64,000 nucleotides of DNA, taken from Plectrocnemia conspersa (lineage: Eukaryota > Arthropoda > Insecta > Trichoptera > Polycentropodidae). Numbering within the stretch: the stretch's first letter is position 1; each line of letters begins with the position of its first letter. Where the stretch lies: the NCBI GenBank assembly GCA_009617715.1, contig VTFK01000512.1, positions 62,001 to 126,000 of the forward strand. The letters run 5' to 3'. A program made the position numbers and the translations under genes. This document shows, in pieces, positions 22,250-33,821 of the stretch. The notes beneath the pieces were generated by a model. It saw only the letters and a program-made list of their open reading frames with translations. It did no database searches and had not been told where the DNA came from.

Positions 22250-23520
22250 CGAACATTTATGGCCCGCAATTCACCGCCAGCAATTAACCGCTGCACGATC
22301 AGGGCGGCCAATAGTCGATTATGAAAATTTAAGCGCAGGTAAAAAATAAAAGCTGCTCTGTAAAGCTGATATTTTTCAACAATTCCCCCACTCCTTGCAT
22401 AACGCTAGCGCCCCCATGATCGGTCATCCCTTCGAGTGCACGCATCGTTTTCTCGGCGTCGATTGCATACTCGTACATTGGACAATTATTATTATTTTAT
22501 TTGAGTACGGTTAAAAATCCAAACCATTGATTGTGATAAAGCAGGTAAATGTTTCTACGTTTCATAGCTCTTTTGCAGTTGCTGTCATATTAAACAGACA
22601 ATATTGTTTTGAATAAGTACCATTTTGTAATACTTTTTCCAATTTTTTTTTCTAATTTTGAGTTCATTAGTTATATTTTCCACCACTTTTTAATGTATAT
22701 TTTATATACAATATAAAGATTAAGTCTTTCTCTTTATGATACATGTAAAATTGGCTGAGGATTTTTGCGGTTTTTAACACATTGCATACCATTTTTCTTT
22801 AAAATGGGACGGGACTTAGTCGTGAAGGTTAGGACCTAACTTTTTAATTAGGTGACATGGTAACGTCAAATTTAAAATACAGTTTCATAATGATTGTTAT
22901 TTTTTAATAATATGATCACCATGGTAAAATCAGTAAACCTCAAATTGTGGATCGCGTACTAAGAAAATAAAATATTAATTTGTTTAGAATCATCAAATAT
23001 ACACATATTTAAAAATGAAAACGATACTAGTCAAATACTTTTTCTTGTTAAAAAAATAGCAGATATCAAACTTTGTGACATATACAATTTATTTTTTATT
23101 TTTAACACTTGACGCAGCGAAATTCGCACGACCGTTCAACACGGAATTCCTCTTTCTCGGGCCTACAATTTAAGAAATACTTTAAATACTTATTAAAATA
23201 AAGTTTTATGAATTAGTTTTTAAAAAAAAAAAAATTCTATAATGTATTTTTTAACACTTATAATATTATATATTTGACTAAGAGCACTTATGGAATCAAC
23301 TATAGTGGAAAAATAATTTTGGCCGCCCAGATCGGGCAATTACCCCACTGTGCGCCGCGTCAATTATACGCATAAACAATTAACAACCTACAAATGATTG
23401 CTAGCATATTTTATGGCAAGGCATTAAATTTGATTTATTGCTCATTTTAAATTTTAAATGTTTTTTTTATAAGTGCTATTTTTACAACCCGCGAATTATC
23501 TTTAAACATGTTTAATTAGA
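22250..23520. mobile_element. Family A MITE, left half, split by another insertion (A3)
   Basis: GCAATTCACCGCCAGCAATT at 22268-22287 matches the left end of other family A copies. The element breaks off at GCACGATC (about 22311) and resumes at GATCGGGCAATTAC (about 23333), running on to ACCTACAAATGATTGCTAGC and ATATTTTATGGC. These match A4 in order. The right end is not found. The interruption is the element listed next. Confidence 0.65.
22313..23332. mobile_element. About 1-kb DNA element nested in the MITE
   Basis: Near-terminal inverted repeats are (C)AGGGCGGCCAA on the left and TTGGCCGCCC(AG) on the right, with GATC adjoining both ends as a possible 4-bp target duplication. The interior is AT-rich with a small GC-rich patch near 22380-22480 and one near 23110-23165. 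No transposase is recognised. The CAGGG-type end is hAT-like, but no 8-bp duplication is seen, so the superfamily stays open. Confidence 0.55.
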
Positions 23521-23579
23521 ATCATCTGATTATTATTATTATTATTTTAACTTAATAGAAAAGAAAAAACATCAAATAG

Positions 23580-24020
23580 GTCCAAATCTTTTCTCTCTTC
23601 TCAAAGTCAATAGCCACTATCGCCTTCGACTGGTGCTAAGTCGAAATGGTTAAACGATAGAGCCTGCGTCGCAGATCGGCCGATAGTGGCGAGTGAGGGG
23701 AAAGAAAAACACTCGAAGAAGTCAAACGTTGTCCGAGGTCAAATATATATTTACCGTGGAGATTATCACCCTGGGAAATGTGTCCGGGGGTCGGACACAT
23801 ATGGCGCGCCCTCGACTAATTCAGATTGATAAGGGATAACCCAGTAGCAAACGATAGGCCGGCGTTTCACCTACCAGATTACTTCTTATTTTTCGCCACC
23901 CCAAGGAAACTTTTCCCTCGCTGTCATCGAGCTTAATCGGTTAATTAAGGCGTGTGTCGTGTGACTTTTGTCAGGGCAAACGACGACATCAATAGACCTC
24001 CTGTCGCAAACTCCTGCACT
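23580..24020. promoter_or_regulatory. CpG-rich unique island with 9-bp inverted repeat
   Basis: Non-repetitive, CpG-rich. ATGTGTCCG (23778-23786) and CGGACACAT (23792-23800) form an inverted repeat with a 5-base loop. Nearby are TGATAAGGGATAA (GATA-like), TTAATCGGTTAATTAA (homeodomain-like) and an AscI-like GGCGCGCC. No coding frame of note. Candidate enhancer. Confidence 0.35.
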
Positions 24021-24359
24021 GCTCCCTATTATGTTCATCTTAAACTACAGCTTACTAACACATCTAAACAATATTTCAAGTTTAAATTAAGGTATCTATA
24101 TAACGGTTTTAAAATATGCATTGTATAATACTGCAAAGGTGCATATTTGTCTATATTCTGACCACCGCTGGTCTAATTATAAAGCCAATATATAAAAAAA
24201 TAGTGATTCGGGGTCTAACAATCAATGTCTATCTGTTTCCCGTTCATAAAAGGCGTTCCGCAGATTAGGCGCATCCGTTTCTATAAACTAATTAAATTTG
24301 TCCTGGAATAATGCGAAATTATCCAGCGTGACTTTTTAGGGTATTTCGGGGTTTTCGAC

Positions 24360-24510
24360 AAAAAAACAATCGCAGTGTTAAAAGCGCAATTAATTGGTGT
24401 GGTTATTTACAATTATGAGCGCGTATCGCGACGCGCACCAACGACCGCAAATTAGCCAGGTAATTACCGCGGGAATAATGGACCAAAGGAAGTACCGCCG
24501 CAGATATATC
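24360..24510. promoter_or_regulatory. Candidate enhancer core with homeodomain- and Runt-like sites
   Basis: Within a CpG-rich patch the palindrome CAATTAATTG (24387-24396) is followed at once by TGTGGTT (24398-24404, Runt-type site) and later by GGTAATTACC-like sequence near 24460. Sites like these cluster in developmental enhancers; function here is inference. Confidence 0.35.
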
Positions 24511-24519
24511 ACAAAGATA

Positions 24520-25080
24520 TCCCTTCGGACACAATATTTTTTTCTCTGTTATTCACTATCATATCTATTATTCTAAAATATAAAAGGCCACCGAAAATTA
24601 GTCGGTCGCAGTTGATGATTAAAAATACAATAGGTGCTCTAAATTTGTTGAAATGTTTTTTGTTCGGTGGTAATTGAACCACAATGTAAAATACTACTTA
24701 TATTCTTATTTATCCATTAATTTACTGTGGAGAAGCACCTGAATCTGTACTGACATTTGACGTCTAAAATAAATAAAAAACCTTGAAGAAACATTGATTT
24801 ACAATACAATATTTATAGTTGTATATAAATTTTGATTACATTACATATTATATGTGTAGGTACATTCTATATATTTATGAGATAGGATCACAAGTATATT
24901 TAAAAATTCAATCAATCTAACATGTTACTGTATTTTGTCCCATCTAGTGAATTTCTTGTAATTCATATTGTCAGGAATTAGAGTAAATTTATTTTTATTT
25001 TTAAAAAATAAAACTTATATTTTTTTATAATTTCTCGCTTTCGGGAGAGAGGTTACAATAAAAGCACATAAATATAAATT
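24520..25080. other. AT-rich spacer
   Basis: AT-rich; nothing recognised. Confidence 0.45.
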
Positions 25081-25084
25081 GTTT

Positions 25085-25340
25085 TCGGTTATTGTTTCCG
25101 TGAATTGTTCAATTTTACCCCAAATAATGGTCCGTAATGGGCGGGGTCGGTTCGGAGGTCAGGGCCATAAACATCGGCAAAGGAATAAAATGAAGCTGTT
25201 CCCCAAGGGCGGAAGGATGTAGGGAGGACGGCCGGCAGTTGTTGCGGCCCTCCTGCGACCGGACAGGATGTCCTCGCATATTTATCTTTGCCCGGACAGG
25301 TAAAACTAGGCAATTTGCCCATACAAATCCGAAAGCTACG
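25085..25340. other. GC-rich unique patch
   Basis: A compact GC-rich patch open on the minus strand in two frames (76 and 102 codons) with no recognised domain. Likely noncoding; candidate regulatory element. Confidence 0.3.
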
Positions 25341-26160
25341 CACATAGTATATAAATATAATATGTTGATACATGCATATTTTTAGCTCCAGCTTCATATC
25401 AATTCAAAAACAAGACAAAAAATTGCCATATACACAGATTTATCTGACCAGATTAATATTTTAGATATGCCTGAAAATAATCTCTTGCTATTATAAAAAC
25501 AGCTACTAAATCTGATTAAAATGAAATAAGTAAGCCTTAGGTTATGTTGAAAATCAATGTATTTTTTGCTACTTATAAACATTACTAATAACTCAAAGTA
25601 AAGTAAAATATTTTTACTGTATAAAGTTCGTTTTAAATTAGTAACTATTTACTTGGATGAAGCATAGATATGTAGTTTTTCTCTCAAACTTAAGGTATGA
25701 AAGTGTTTTCTAATATCGCAAAAATTTGTAGTATAGATACTTATTTGGATTTAAGTTTACTAGAAGTCTATTTGTATTATATATAGAAATAAATAAGAAT
25801 TTGTATAAAAAAAATTATTAAAAAAGGCATTTTTTAATAAAAACTGCGTTTACCTGAACAGCTTATTTTCTCTCTCACAATAGAAACTACTACGCTTTAG
25901 TAAGAAAATATTCAGCTTAGTGAAGTTAGTGACTCATAATAGCCGCTAAGTTTTCTCTGATATTCCATTAGTAGTATGACTACTGTAATTTTTTATTTAA
26001 AAATTCTTTATTTTATTTCTTTGACAATTTCAGTAACTAAAAATCTTTTTTATACTGTCATTTTCTCTTTGATTTATTTGTACAAATAACTAAAATATCG
26101 CGCTGTTTTAAAATATGATTTTTTTTTATAATGTAGGGAATAGCTGTGTAATGAAGTTAA
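25340..26160. other. AT-rich desert
   Basis: AT-rich with low-complexity frames only. Nothing recognised. Confidence 0.5.
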
Positions 26161-26169
26161 TTTCTACAA

Positions 26170-26640
26170 CTTTTGGGTTTAGAGGTGTTTTGTTTTGGAT
26201 ATTCGATGTAATATCTGGATACACGTGATTAATAGTATTATTCAGTGTAATTTGGACGACTTCCTATCTCCTCCTAGAGTTTCAAAAGGTGTATGGCCTT
26301 TGTATATGTATTTTCTCAATATTCCCTTAACCCTTGCTTCCTTCACACATAAACTATTTAAAAAGGTTTGCTTGCACACTCTGATTCTTTCGTTGTTTTC
26401 TGAATTAATAAAATATTATATACTTATCAAGTTTAAAGATCTCGTGACTGTCGTTGAACGTCTTCTTTGTACGTTTTCTGACTTACAATGTTTCAATATA
26501 AAATTATCTTGATAAATTTTCTACTTCTGCATATAAAACCCAATAATATCGTAGCAATTTAACGTTGCACATTTACAGCTTCCTGTGTTACGTTTACATT
26601 TCAGTTTTCCAGGGAGTAACTTTTCAGAATACCTAAAAAA
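26170..26640 (-). pseudogene. Transposase-like pseudogene of the RVCK/GGDR family
   Basis: Minus-strand reading gives KLKCKRNTGSCKC, then DNFILKHCKSENVQRRRST, then a stop, then YFINSENNERIRVCKQTFLN and SLCVKEARVKGIL. It ends with a linker and LGGDRKSSKLH before the next stop (26251-26410 is one open run). The order of a Cys motif, RR-T-x-T basic run, RVCK-x-FL-x-x-L and GGDR-S is known to me from a large family of uncharacterised proteins that multiply like mobile elements in insect genomes. Two stops break it and the C-terminal half is missing. A plus-strand frame across it (26195-26512) is its shadow. Confidence 0.6.
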
Positions 26641-27125
26641 AAATGTTTTGAATTTTATTTAAAATAAAATATTTATTTTTAATAGTGATTATAGGTGAAA
26701 GTTTATCAAATTAAAAAAAAATAAGTTTCAGTGAAATTAGCAGGTCAAAACACCTGTTTTGATTGTTGATTGCCAACAGTATTTTGTAAACTGTAAGTGA
26801 TCCAAAAATAACTTCGTTATCTGGATAACTTAGTTAGAGAGAAGTTTGACTGTAAGTGTATGTATTATTAAATTGTTGAATTTGATTTATGATTTTTTGA
26901 TATATGACGTATTTATGAAATTTTCTTTTCGTTTCTCTATTGCGAACTTTCACGGTCCAAGACGCCTCTTCTACTTCCAAGCATTGAAATTTTCTATTGC
27001 TTCAACTTTTATTAACAATTATTTTTTATTAAAATAAAAATAATACAACTTCAAAGCAAATGACTGACTTTTAAATTGTCATGATGACCGTATCTTGCGA
27101 TCTTTTTGTTCGGTTTGCTTAATGT
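26640..27125. other. AT-rich spacer
   Basis: AT-rich, nothing recognised. Confidence 0.4.
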
Positions 27126-27560
27126 ACACGGATTTGGGAGGTTTTGATTTTTAAATGTTGAAAATCTATTGGTTTTGGGCGAATATTTTTTTGAACGAGT
27201 TGTTCATTAAAAATCAACATAATGCACATTGATGTGTTTAATGTCAGCTACGAGGAGCTGGTCCGGTTCATATTATTTAATTTTGATATTATATGATTTT
27301 TTGTGTATTATTTTAATAATATATTTTTTTGTGTATTAAAATCATACATTTATTGTTTTCGAGCATCGTGACGCATTGGGGTAACCTGTTAACTTACAAT
27401 GGTCCTAATTTAATTTAAATCAATAAATAAAATAAATTTAATTTCACGGATTTCACGGATTTAATTTGATTTTTAAACGTTCAAAATCTATTGCAATTCG
27501 ATGGATTTGGGTGATTTTTTCTTTGAACTAGTTGTTCATTAAAAATTAACATACAATCTG
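27125..27560 (+). repeat. Two-copy tandem duplication, period about 325 bp
   Basis: GTTTTGATTTTTAAATGTTG, AAAATCTATTG and GAACGAGTTGTTCATTAAAA (27139-27222) recur as TTTGATTTTTAAACGTTC, AAAATCTATTG and GAACTAGTTGTTCATTAAAA (27466-27546). Between them lies TCGTGACGCATTGGGGTAACC, shared with 16171. Confidence 0.6.
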
Positions 27561-27624
27561 GATAAAAATATCATTGAGGAAATCCCAAATTGAGTTTCAG
27601 AGACATTTTAGAACAGCAGTAAGT

Positions 27625-28060
27625 TGTATTATATTTTCCCTAGTAGCTATACATAAATATCTACTGGTGAAAATGTATTTGGACTATATTATACATCGCA
27701 TGTAAATAAATATTGATGGGTATTTATATACTGTGTAAGGAAAGTTAAAATTATATAATTTTACTAGCACCTGCCAGATAAATTTTATTTTACTGTTAAA
27801 TATAGTACATACATATCTACCAGTGAAAATGTATTACGATATAATTTCACTAAAATTAAATATTTTTTAATATATATTCGAGACGGTTTTTTTAGAATTT
27901 ATTTGAAGGATAACCCGAGAATTTCTGGTTTGGAATTAGAGACGATATTTTAGCTTTTCCAGGAAGGGAGGATGTCAATTCAGCTTTTCTTAATATTTTT
28001 ATTTCATAGGGATTCAAAGTATATCCTTAAATTACATGCATTTTTTGGGCAAATTTACAT
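27625..28060 (-). repeat. Family B dispersed repeat, long copy
   Basis: Reverse complement of the 10530-10990 copy through most of its length: CTACTGGTGAAAATGTATTT, CTAGCACCTGCCAGATAAAT, ACCCGAGAATTTCTGG, then AATTACATGCATTTTTTGGGC. Noncoding. Confidence 0.7.
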
Positions 28061-28079
28061 ACCTGATTTTAGACGCTGC

Positions 28080-28892
28080 AGCTGCTGTACATTTCACATC
28101 ACGAAAATGTTTTAAAATGTGATTCTCTTATTGACTTGAAAACATATTAAGCTTTGTTGAGAGAGTCAATTTAAAAAAAAGATGCTAGATATCAAAAATG
28201 TTGAGTTTGCACTTTGGGCTCGTGTATTTGACCAAAAATATTGATGTTCAGTCAACATGTCAGTCAGACTAAAAAATGATTCATGTATTTTGCTAATAGA
28301 TCCTCGAAATGACATCCTGAAAATATATATCGTTTGATATGTAATATAAATTCTATTTCCGTTTCTTTAAAATATATTGATCCTTCAAAATACGTTTATC
28401 TGTAGTTTCTCAGATTTCATTTGACAATAGACACTAACACCAAAAAATTGAATCGAGACGATCTGAACGAATCTTAGGAAATCACTATAAAGTTTTATTC
28501 AAATATACATTTTGCCTTTAGTGCTATATTTATATTTAGATGTTTATCTTAAGACTTGACATGTCTTAAATAAATAAAAAAATATCTTAAGTTATGAGCT
28601 TCGTGACACAAGAAAAGCTGCTTTTAATTTAATTTAAATGATATTTGAATATTATTTTCTTGAGTAAAAAGCTTGACAAGGAGTGAGTTCCGGCACCTTT
28701 TTTTTAAAAAAAAAGCTCTGGTCTTAATGACAAAATGGAGCAACCTCTCAAGTCATAATATGGTTATATTTGTAATAATAAAAAAATAATAAAAATAGAA
28801 AGCATGCGTCTTTACACTTTCTCTGTGGGCATACCTTCAGAAGAATCTCTATTATTCACACATTTTACTTTTGCTTTAACTGTAGCATATTT

Positions 28893-28895
<3 letters not shown>
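28080..28895. other. AT-rich spacer
   Basis: AT-rich; nothing recognised. Confidence 0.4.

Positions 28896-28898
<3 letters not shown>

Positions 28899-28926
<28 letters not shown>
28899..28926. repeat. (AT)n microsatellite
   Basis: Uninterrupted alternating A and T for about 26-28 bases after a T run. Confidence 0.9.
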
Positions 28927-28928
<2 letters not shown>

Positions 28929-28979
28929 TAGAGTATGCGTATAGGTATACTAAATATTTTTGTACACATACACAAATAT

Positions 28980-29480
28980 AAGTATAGCGAGCGGATGTAG
29001 ATTGTATTGAAAGGGGATTCTAATACGATCGCCGCGAACTGTAGAGCACTTCCTCTCCACAATCGGCTCGGCTAGATCAATAGTCGCGAATTAAAATTCA
29101 TATCACGTCCGATACGAATTTACAAAAGAGGAGGAGGAGTAAGAGGGGAAGGAGGGATGACGTAGGGCGAGGTAGAGACTAATGCAACTAGCCGAAGGAC
29201 AACAGAAGCACCGTTTGCAGCCAGATAAATCTCGGCCCTAATCAAACGCTCAATTATTAATTTCGGACGGTCCGATTCTATTAGCCGAGTGCTGCGTATA
29301 AATCGTGGCTTATCTCCGGCGATACATAAATTGTTCCGCGGACCTCGTATATCACCGGTACACCCCAAGGATGGTGTGTTTTATTGCGGCCTGTTGCTCC
29401 GCCGAGATCCTGCCGAATCGATCAATACAACAAACACTTTTTTCAATAAAGTTAATTGTACCGAGGCTTTCGTTTATTTC
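28980..29480. promoter_or_regulatory. CpG-rich unique island
   Basis: Non-repetitive and CpG-rich, with TCAATTATTAATTTCGGACG (homeodomain-like core) near 29249 and GGTTCGGAC-like words. Overlapping frames on both strands (64-82 codons) are unrecognised. Candidate enhancer or noncoding exon. Confidence 0.3.
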
Positions 29481-29990
29481 TGACAAGGGAAAGAGAGCTG
29501 ATGTTTTTTGTAGGAGTCTAGATTTAAAATATAGTTTTAAAGAGTAAATAAAATTTCAGCAGACCGTCCGGAAGACAGCGACTATAATAAGGAATAGTGT
29601 AGTGTGTGAATAATATATGGAAAAAATCAACACTAGATGTCAATGGCCTGATAGAGAACTAAGAAAGTAAATAAAGATAGTCAGATGTAGTGGAAACAAT
29701 CAATTAGACTGTAGGTAGAGAGAGTGCATAGAGCACGTCTGTTTTGCATACAAAACGGCGAAAGTATGAATGAGCCTTTTGAATATTCGGCTCGCGGCCC
29801 ACTCTACACCCCCGACACGTCATCGACCCAACTTTCCAAGGTCGGACCGCGCTTTGCATTGCGACCTTACATTAAAGAACCTACACGAATGCATCCTTCT
29901 CTAACTTCCGCCTTCAATAAACCTTTACTTCACCTAAGTGACAGTTTAATAAATGCAACTAATACTTAAAACAACATATAAAATAAAAAA
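29480..29990. other. Mixed sequence with GC-rich patch at 29790-29880
   Basis: A plus frame of 81 codons (29724-29969) crosses a GC-rich patch but shows no domain. Nothing else recognised. Confidence 0.3.
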
Positions 29991-30094
29991 AAGGTATATA
30001 TTTAGGTTATTAGATTTAAAACTAAATTAGTGTTTAGTATCGTTATAGTTTTATCGTTTTATTTTTATCGATTTCGAGTCTAAAAAATTAAATA

Positions 30095-30690
30095 CTGATG
30101 TTACTCCATACCTAGCAAGCGTATATTATTATTGGTTTAATCAACTGTTATACAAAATTTTTACTGAATATTGGTTTTATAGCTGCAATAACATCAGGCT
30201 CTTTAAATCTAAGTTCCACAATATGTTTAGTGAGTTTAAGCTTGAAGTCCAGGCCTTTCCTAAATTGTTTTTATTGCGATCCAATGTCAACCTCTTACAT
30301 ATGTTTTTTTAAACATCTTAAATGATTATTAATGGGGCAGTGTTGCCAATCCGTCAATGCGATTTTAAGCGTATCTTAATTGTTGATATCATAAGTCTAT
30401 TACTATTCAATTGCTTAAGGTTCATATATAAAAAGGTGTGTTATATATTATTTATATTGCTTAATTTTAAATATTTTTGCGTTAAGAAAAAAATTAATAG
30501 TGTTACTCCACACCTAGCAAGCGTGTGTTATTACAGTATTTTTTTAATTATCGGTATTAGGACAGCGATGTCAGTAAGTCCTTTGGACCTGAATTCCGCA
30601 TAAACTGGTATTTTTTCTGTTAATATACTAATATTTATGCTCTAATGTTAGCTTTTAATGACCCAATGTTGACTTTAAAAAAATAAAAAA
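30095..30690 (+). repeat. Diverged tandem duplication, period about 380-400 bp
   Basis: GTTACTCCATACCTAGCAAG at 30099 and GTTACTCCACACCTAGCAAG at 30501 begin two units. Downstream blocks AAGTTCCACAA and GAATTCCGCATAA, then CGATCCAATGTCAAC (about 30276) and GACCCAATGTTGAC (about 30659), keep the same order. A solo related block is at 8873. Confidence 0.55.
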
Positions 30691-30699
30691 ATATTATTA

Positions 30700-32070
30700 A
30701 ATCAGACTTGACTCTGATTTTCACTTAACGATCCATTTACGCGTTTTTTCGTGATAGCGTAACCTGCTTTTAAAAGTTAAACATGATGTAATTTCGGTTA
30801 ATAAAAATAGCGTGAGAACTTTTATCTAAAGATAGCAAAATATGCATTTCTAATTATTTTAGTAGCGTTTAAAAAATGTCACCATTTGTCAAAATATATA
30901 GATATATGTATTCATTTAAAATTTTGTAAAAATGGCAAACCATAGTGTGTTGAAGTAAAAAATAATTAATACTTAAATATAGTATGTTTTTGTTACCAAA
31001 ATACATATTTAGTGTAACGTAACATAGATTTATTTTATTTCTCATTATTGTGTTTTATTGCCACAAAAATTAATATCGATGGCTTCAAGTGTAAAGTGGC
31101 TAACTCCATATTTGACAATTTTACAGGAGAAACGTAAAACTAAATTGACAACTTAAAAATAGAAAAATAAAACAATATCTTAATTTTCTTGATATGAAAT
31201 TTATGAGTTAAATTGGAGATTTTTTGAGAATGTGTATTTCGATTAAAGGTACAAGATGCCATTGCGATGTCATTTTTCCCCAAAAGTGGACTTAACAAAT
31301 TTACACTTTAAGCCATCGATGTGTAAAATTACGTTTGCCTTAACATATGATATTAATTTTGTTGTATCACATGTAGTTTTAGATAGATTTTTAACCTCCT
31401 CAGAACCAACGCACATTAAACTGTACAATATCTTTGTTGCATGTTTATGAAGCCATTTTTTATTTATTTATTATATAAAAATACAGCCCAATATTTTAAA
31501 ATCCAAAAAATATTTTTCAGCCGCATTAATTTAATAATAAAAAAAAATCTACGGTAAAAATTTAAAAAAATCTACGGTAAAATATTTAAATAAATATTTT
31601 AATGCACTTTATTGTATCTAAAAAAATAATTTACCGAAAATATTTTTTCAGTTCTAACAAAATTAAAATCGACATTAATATTAAAAACAATTTAATCTAA
31701 GGGTACAGTTTTTGTACGACAATAACTGAAATTAAAAAAACAATATGTGGTTTGCTACTAAATGCTTAATTTAATTAATCGTATTAGTTATTGATGTTAC
31801 TATTGATAACAATGTTACTGTTGCTTTTCGTGTATATCAAATTATTGTATTTTATTTTTCATGGCTCGTAGTTTAGAATGTTAACGTAGTCGTTATTTAA
31901 AAACATATTAAAGATTTATCTAACTGTAAGATAGGGTCTTAACCCAAATAGTTAATTCAATATTTTCAATTAGTTCAGCAAAATGAAAGTATTACTGAGA
32001 ATTGTATATATAGAAGTTTGTAAATATCGTGTCCTATATTTGACGTCGCGTCAAATGCCATCTACAGACA
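30700..32070. other. AT-rich desert
   Basis: AT-rich with A/T runs. One plus frame of 64 codons (31256-31450) is unrecognised. Nothing else. Confidence 0.45.
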
Positions 32071-32079
32071 GACAGAGTT

Positions 32080-32440
32080 AAGACAAGGCGAAATTCTTTC
32101 TGGCAAAATAGTGCATGCATGCATGCAAAAAGCATATTTTTTGGTGTTGTTGTTGTCGGTCAGATCGATAGGGAGTGAGTCAGTGTCGGAGTGCGTAGGA
32201 AGTTTCCTGTGTGCGCGCAGCCTCGCTATCTGGCGGACTCATCTCCGGATTTGGGGTGCATCTCATTACAGACCGACATCAATCGATACACGCAGTCACA
32301 ACACTTTACTGTCCAAACTTTCATACTCTTGCGATCGATCGCGAGCTCGTAAGTTCTTATTATTCCATTAGCGCCTTTTACGCTTCGCCTCAGATAAATC
32401 ATAGTATTTGATCCACTCGGATAATCGTTCACAGTGAGTT
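32080..32440 (+). promoter_or_regulatory. Candidate promoter and noncoding first exon
   Basis: A CpG-rich island rises out of AT desert. It holds TGCATGCATGCATGC (32112-32126), TCAGATCGATAGGGAGTG, then GAGTCAGTGTCGGAG (TCAGTG is an initiator-like core at about 32177), and ends at GCGAGCTC-GTAAGTTC, where GTAAGT at 32349-32354 is a consensus splice donor. Short frames on both strands (66-86 codons) show no domain. The combination resembles an insect initiator promoter with a 5' untranslated exon, reading rightward. No TATA box at the expected distance is clear. This is inference from signals only. Confidence 0.35.
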
Positions 32441-32449
32441 ACTTAACAA

Positions 32450-33220
32450 TTATGGAATGCAATAACATAAACAATAATTATATTTTCTTCTATAATATTT
32501 AAGACAGCATCTTTATATTCTGAACTTCTCAAACTATCTTAGCTCTGAAATATGAGCTGTTAAATAAAATGTATATACCTCAATTATGAAATTAGTAATG
32601 ATATAGTATTAAGTTTATGTTACAATTGTTTGTAATAACATGGACTAAAAAAATATTTATTTACTAAATAGTGTTTTTAACGGAATTCAACAAGAAAAAA
32701 AACATTTCATGGCATTTTGTAGAGGTCATCATATCAATGAAGCTTCATATGATTCAATGTTTTTTGATATTTCTGTATTGAATTAAAATATAAAAAAATT
32801 ATTAATATATTTATAATTTATATTTCATGATACAAAAATTCAATAAAATGCAATGCAGTGCAGTTTGAATCACACCTTCGCCTTCACCCTAGAACAATGA
32901 CTTTCAAACTTTATGTTGTTTCATATTCAATAATAAAATCTTAATGCATCACTGATTTTTTTAAATAATTCCGGCTCTTTTTTATATAGTAGAAGCTGTA
33001 ATTTACAAAATAAAAACAATGAGTTTAATAATGCGATAAATGAACAAAGTTTAATAAAAAAATTGTATGGATGAAAGTACTTCTTGCGGTAATTTTTCAT
33101 TTTTTTTTAATAAAATATCGCATGATTTTTATATCAATTATTGTCAATCAAAATGCATAATGTTTTTTTGCGTGCTTTGTAAAATCAAGATCATTAAAAT
33201 ATGGATGTTGTTATTTTAAC
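32450..33220. other. AT-rich spacer
   Basis: AT-rich; nothing recognised. Confidence 0.45.
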
Positions 33221-33225
33221 TTACT

Positions 33226-33362
33226 GTAGGTACGAATTTTTGGCTATTTGCACCTACTGTTCAAACCAAAACCTAACCTATAATTAGTGTTAGAACTGTC
33301 ATTAACAGAAATAGACGCTTCGTACTTAAAGTAGGTACAAATAGCATTTAATTCGTATCCAC
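33226..33362. mobile_element. 137-bp foldback MITE with 32-bp inverted ends
   Basis: Left arm 33226-33257 (GTAGGTACGAATTTTTGGC then TATTTGCACCTAC) pairs with right arm 33331-33362 (GTAGGTACAAATAGC then ATTTAATTCGTATCCAC) with few mismatches. The centre carries family D words (CTGTTCAAACCAAAACCTAA, AATAGACGCTTCG). No coding capacity. Each arm contains a short self-complementary GTAGGTAC. Confidence 0.75.
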
Positions 33363-33369
33363 AAAAGAT

Positions 33370-33820
33370 GCAAATAACTACATCTCTAAAATAAAGTAGA
33401 ATTACATTAATTATTATAGCAAATTAAAAAATAAAAATTGAGAAATTTATTTTAAAGAAGAAACATTTCGAACATATATTTTGGTAGTTTGAGATATCCA
33501 TGGCTTTATTTTTTTATAAATAATTTCGCTTTGTCTTTTTGAATCAGTCGATAAATCTGCAATCATTGCATTCATTTTTTTAAATCACTCAATTTTCAAA
33601 AAAAAACTTAACAGGCAATTATAAAATAAATTTATCATTCATAAAAAATTCAGCTCTTTCTTTTTGTTTTTATCAAAAAATCTCTTTGAATCAATATTCA
33701 CTCACTTCAAAATATTATAAAATTAAGATGTATAGCTCTTATATTTCATCAAAACTTTTCAAATGACTGTTTGTGATGTAATTTTTGTTTAAAAATATTG
33801 CTAAGTTCTTTGCTCATGGG
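33370..33820. other. AT-rich spacer
   Basis: AT-rich; nothing recognised. Confidence 0.45.
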
Positions 33821-33821
33821 G

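Noticed and set aside
26195..26512. 105-codon plus-strand frame
   Set aside because: Antisense shadow of the RVCK/GGDR transposase-like pseudogene.
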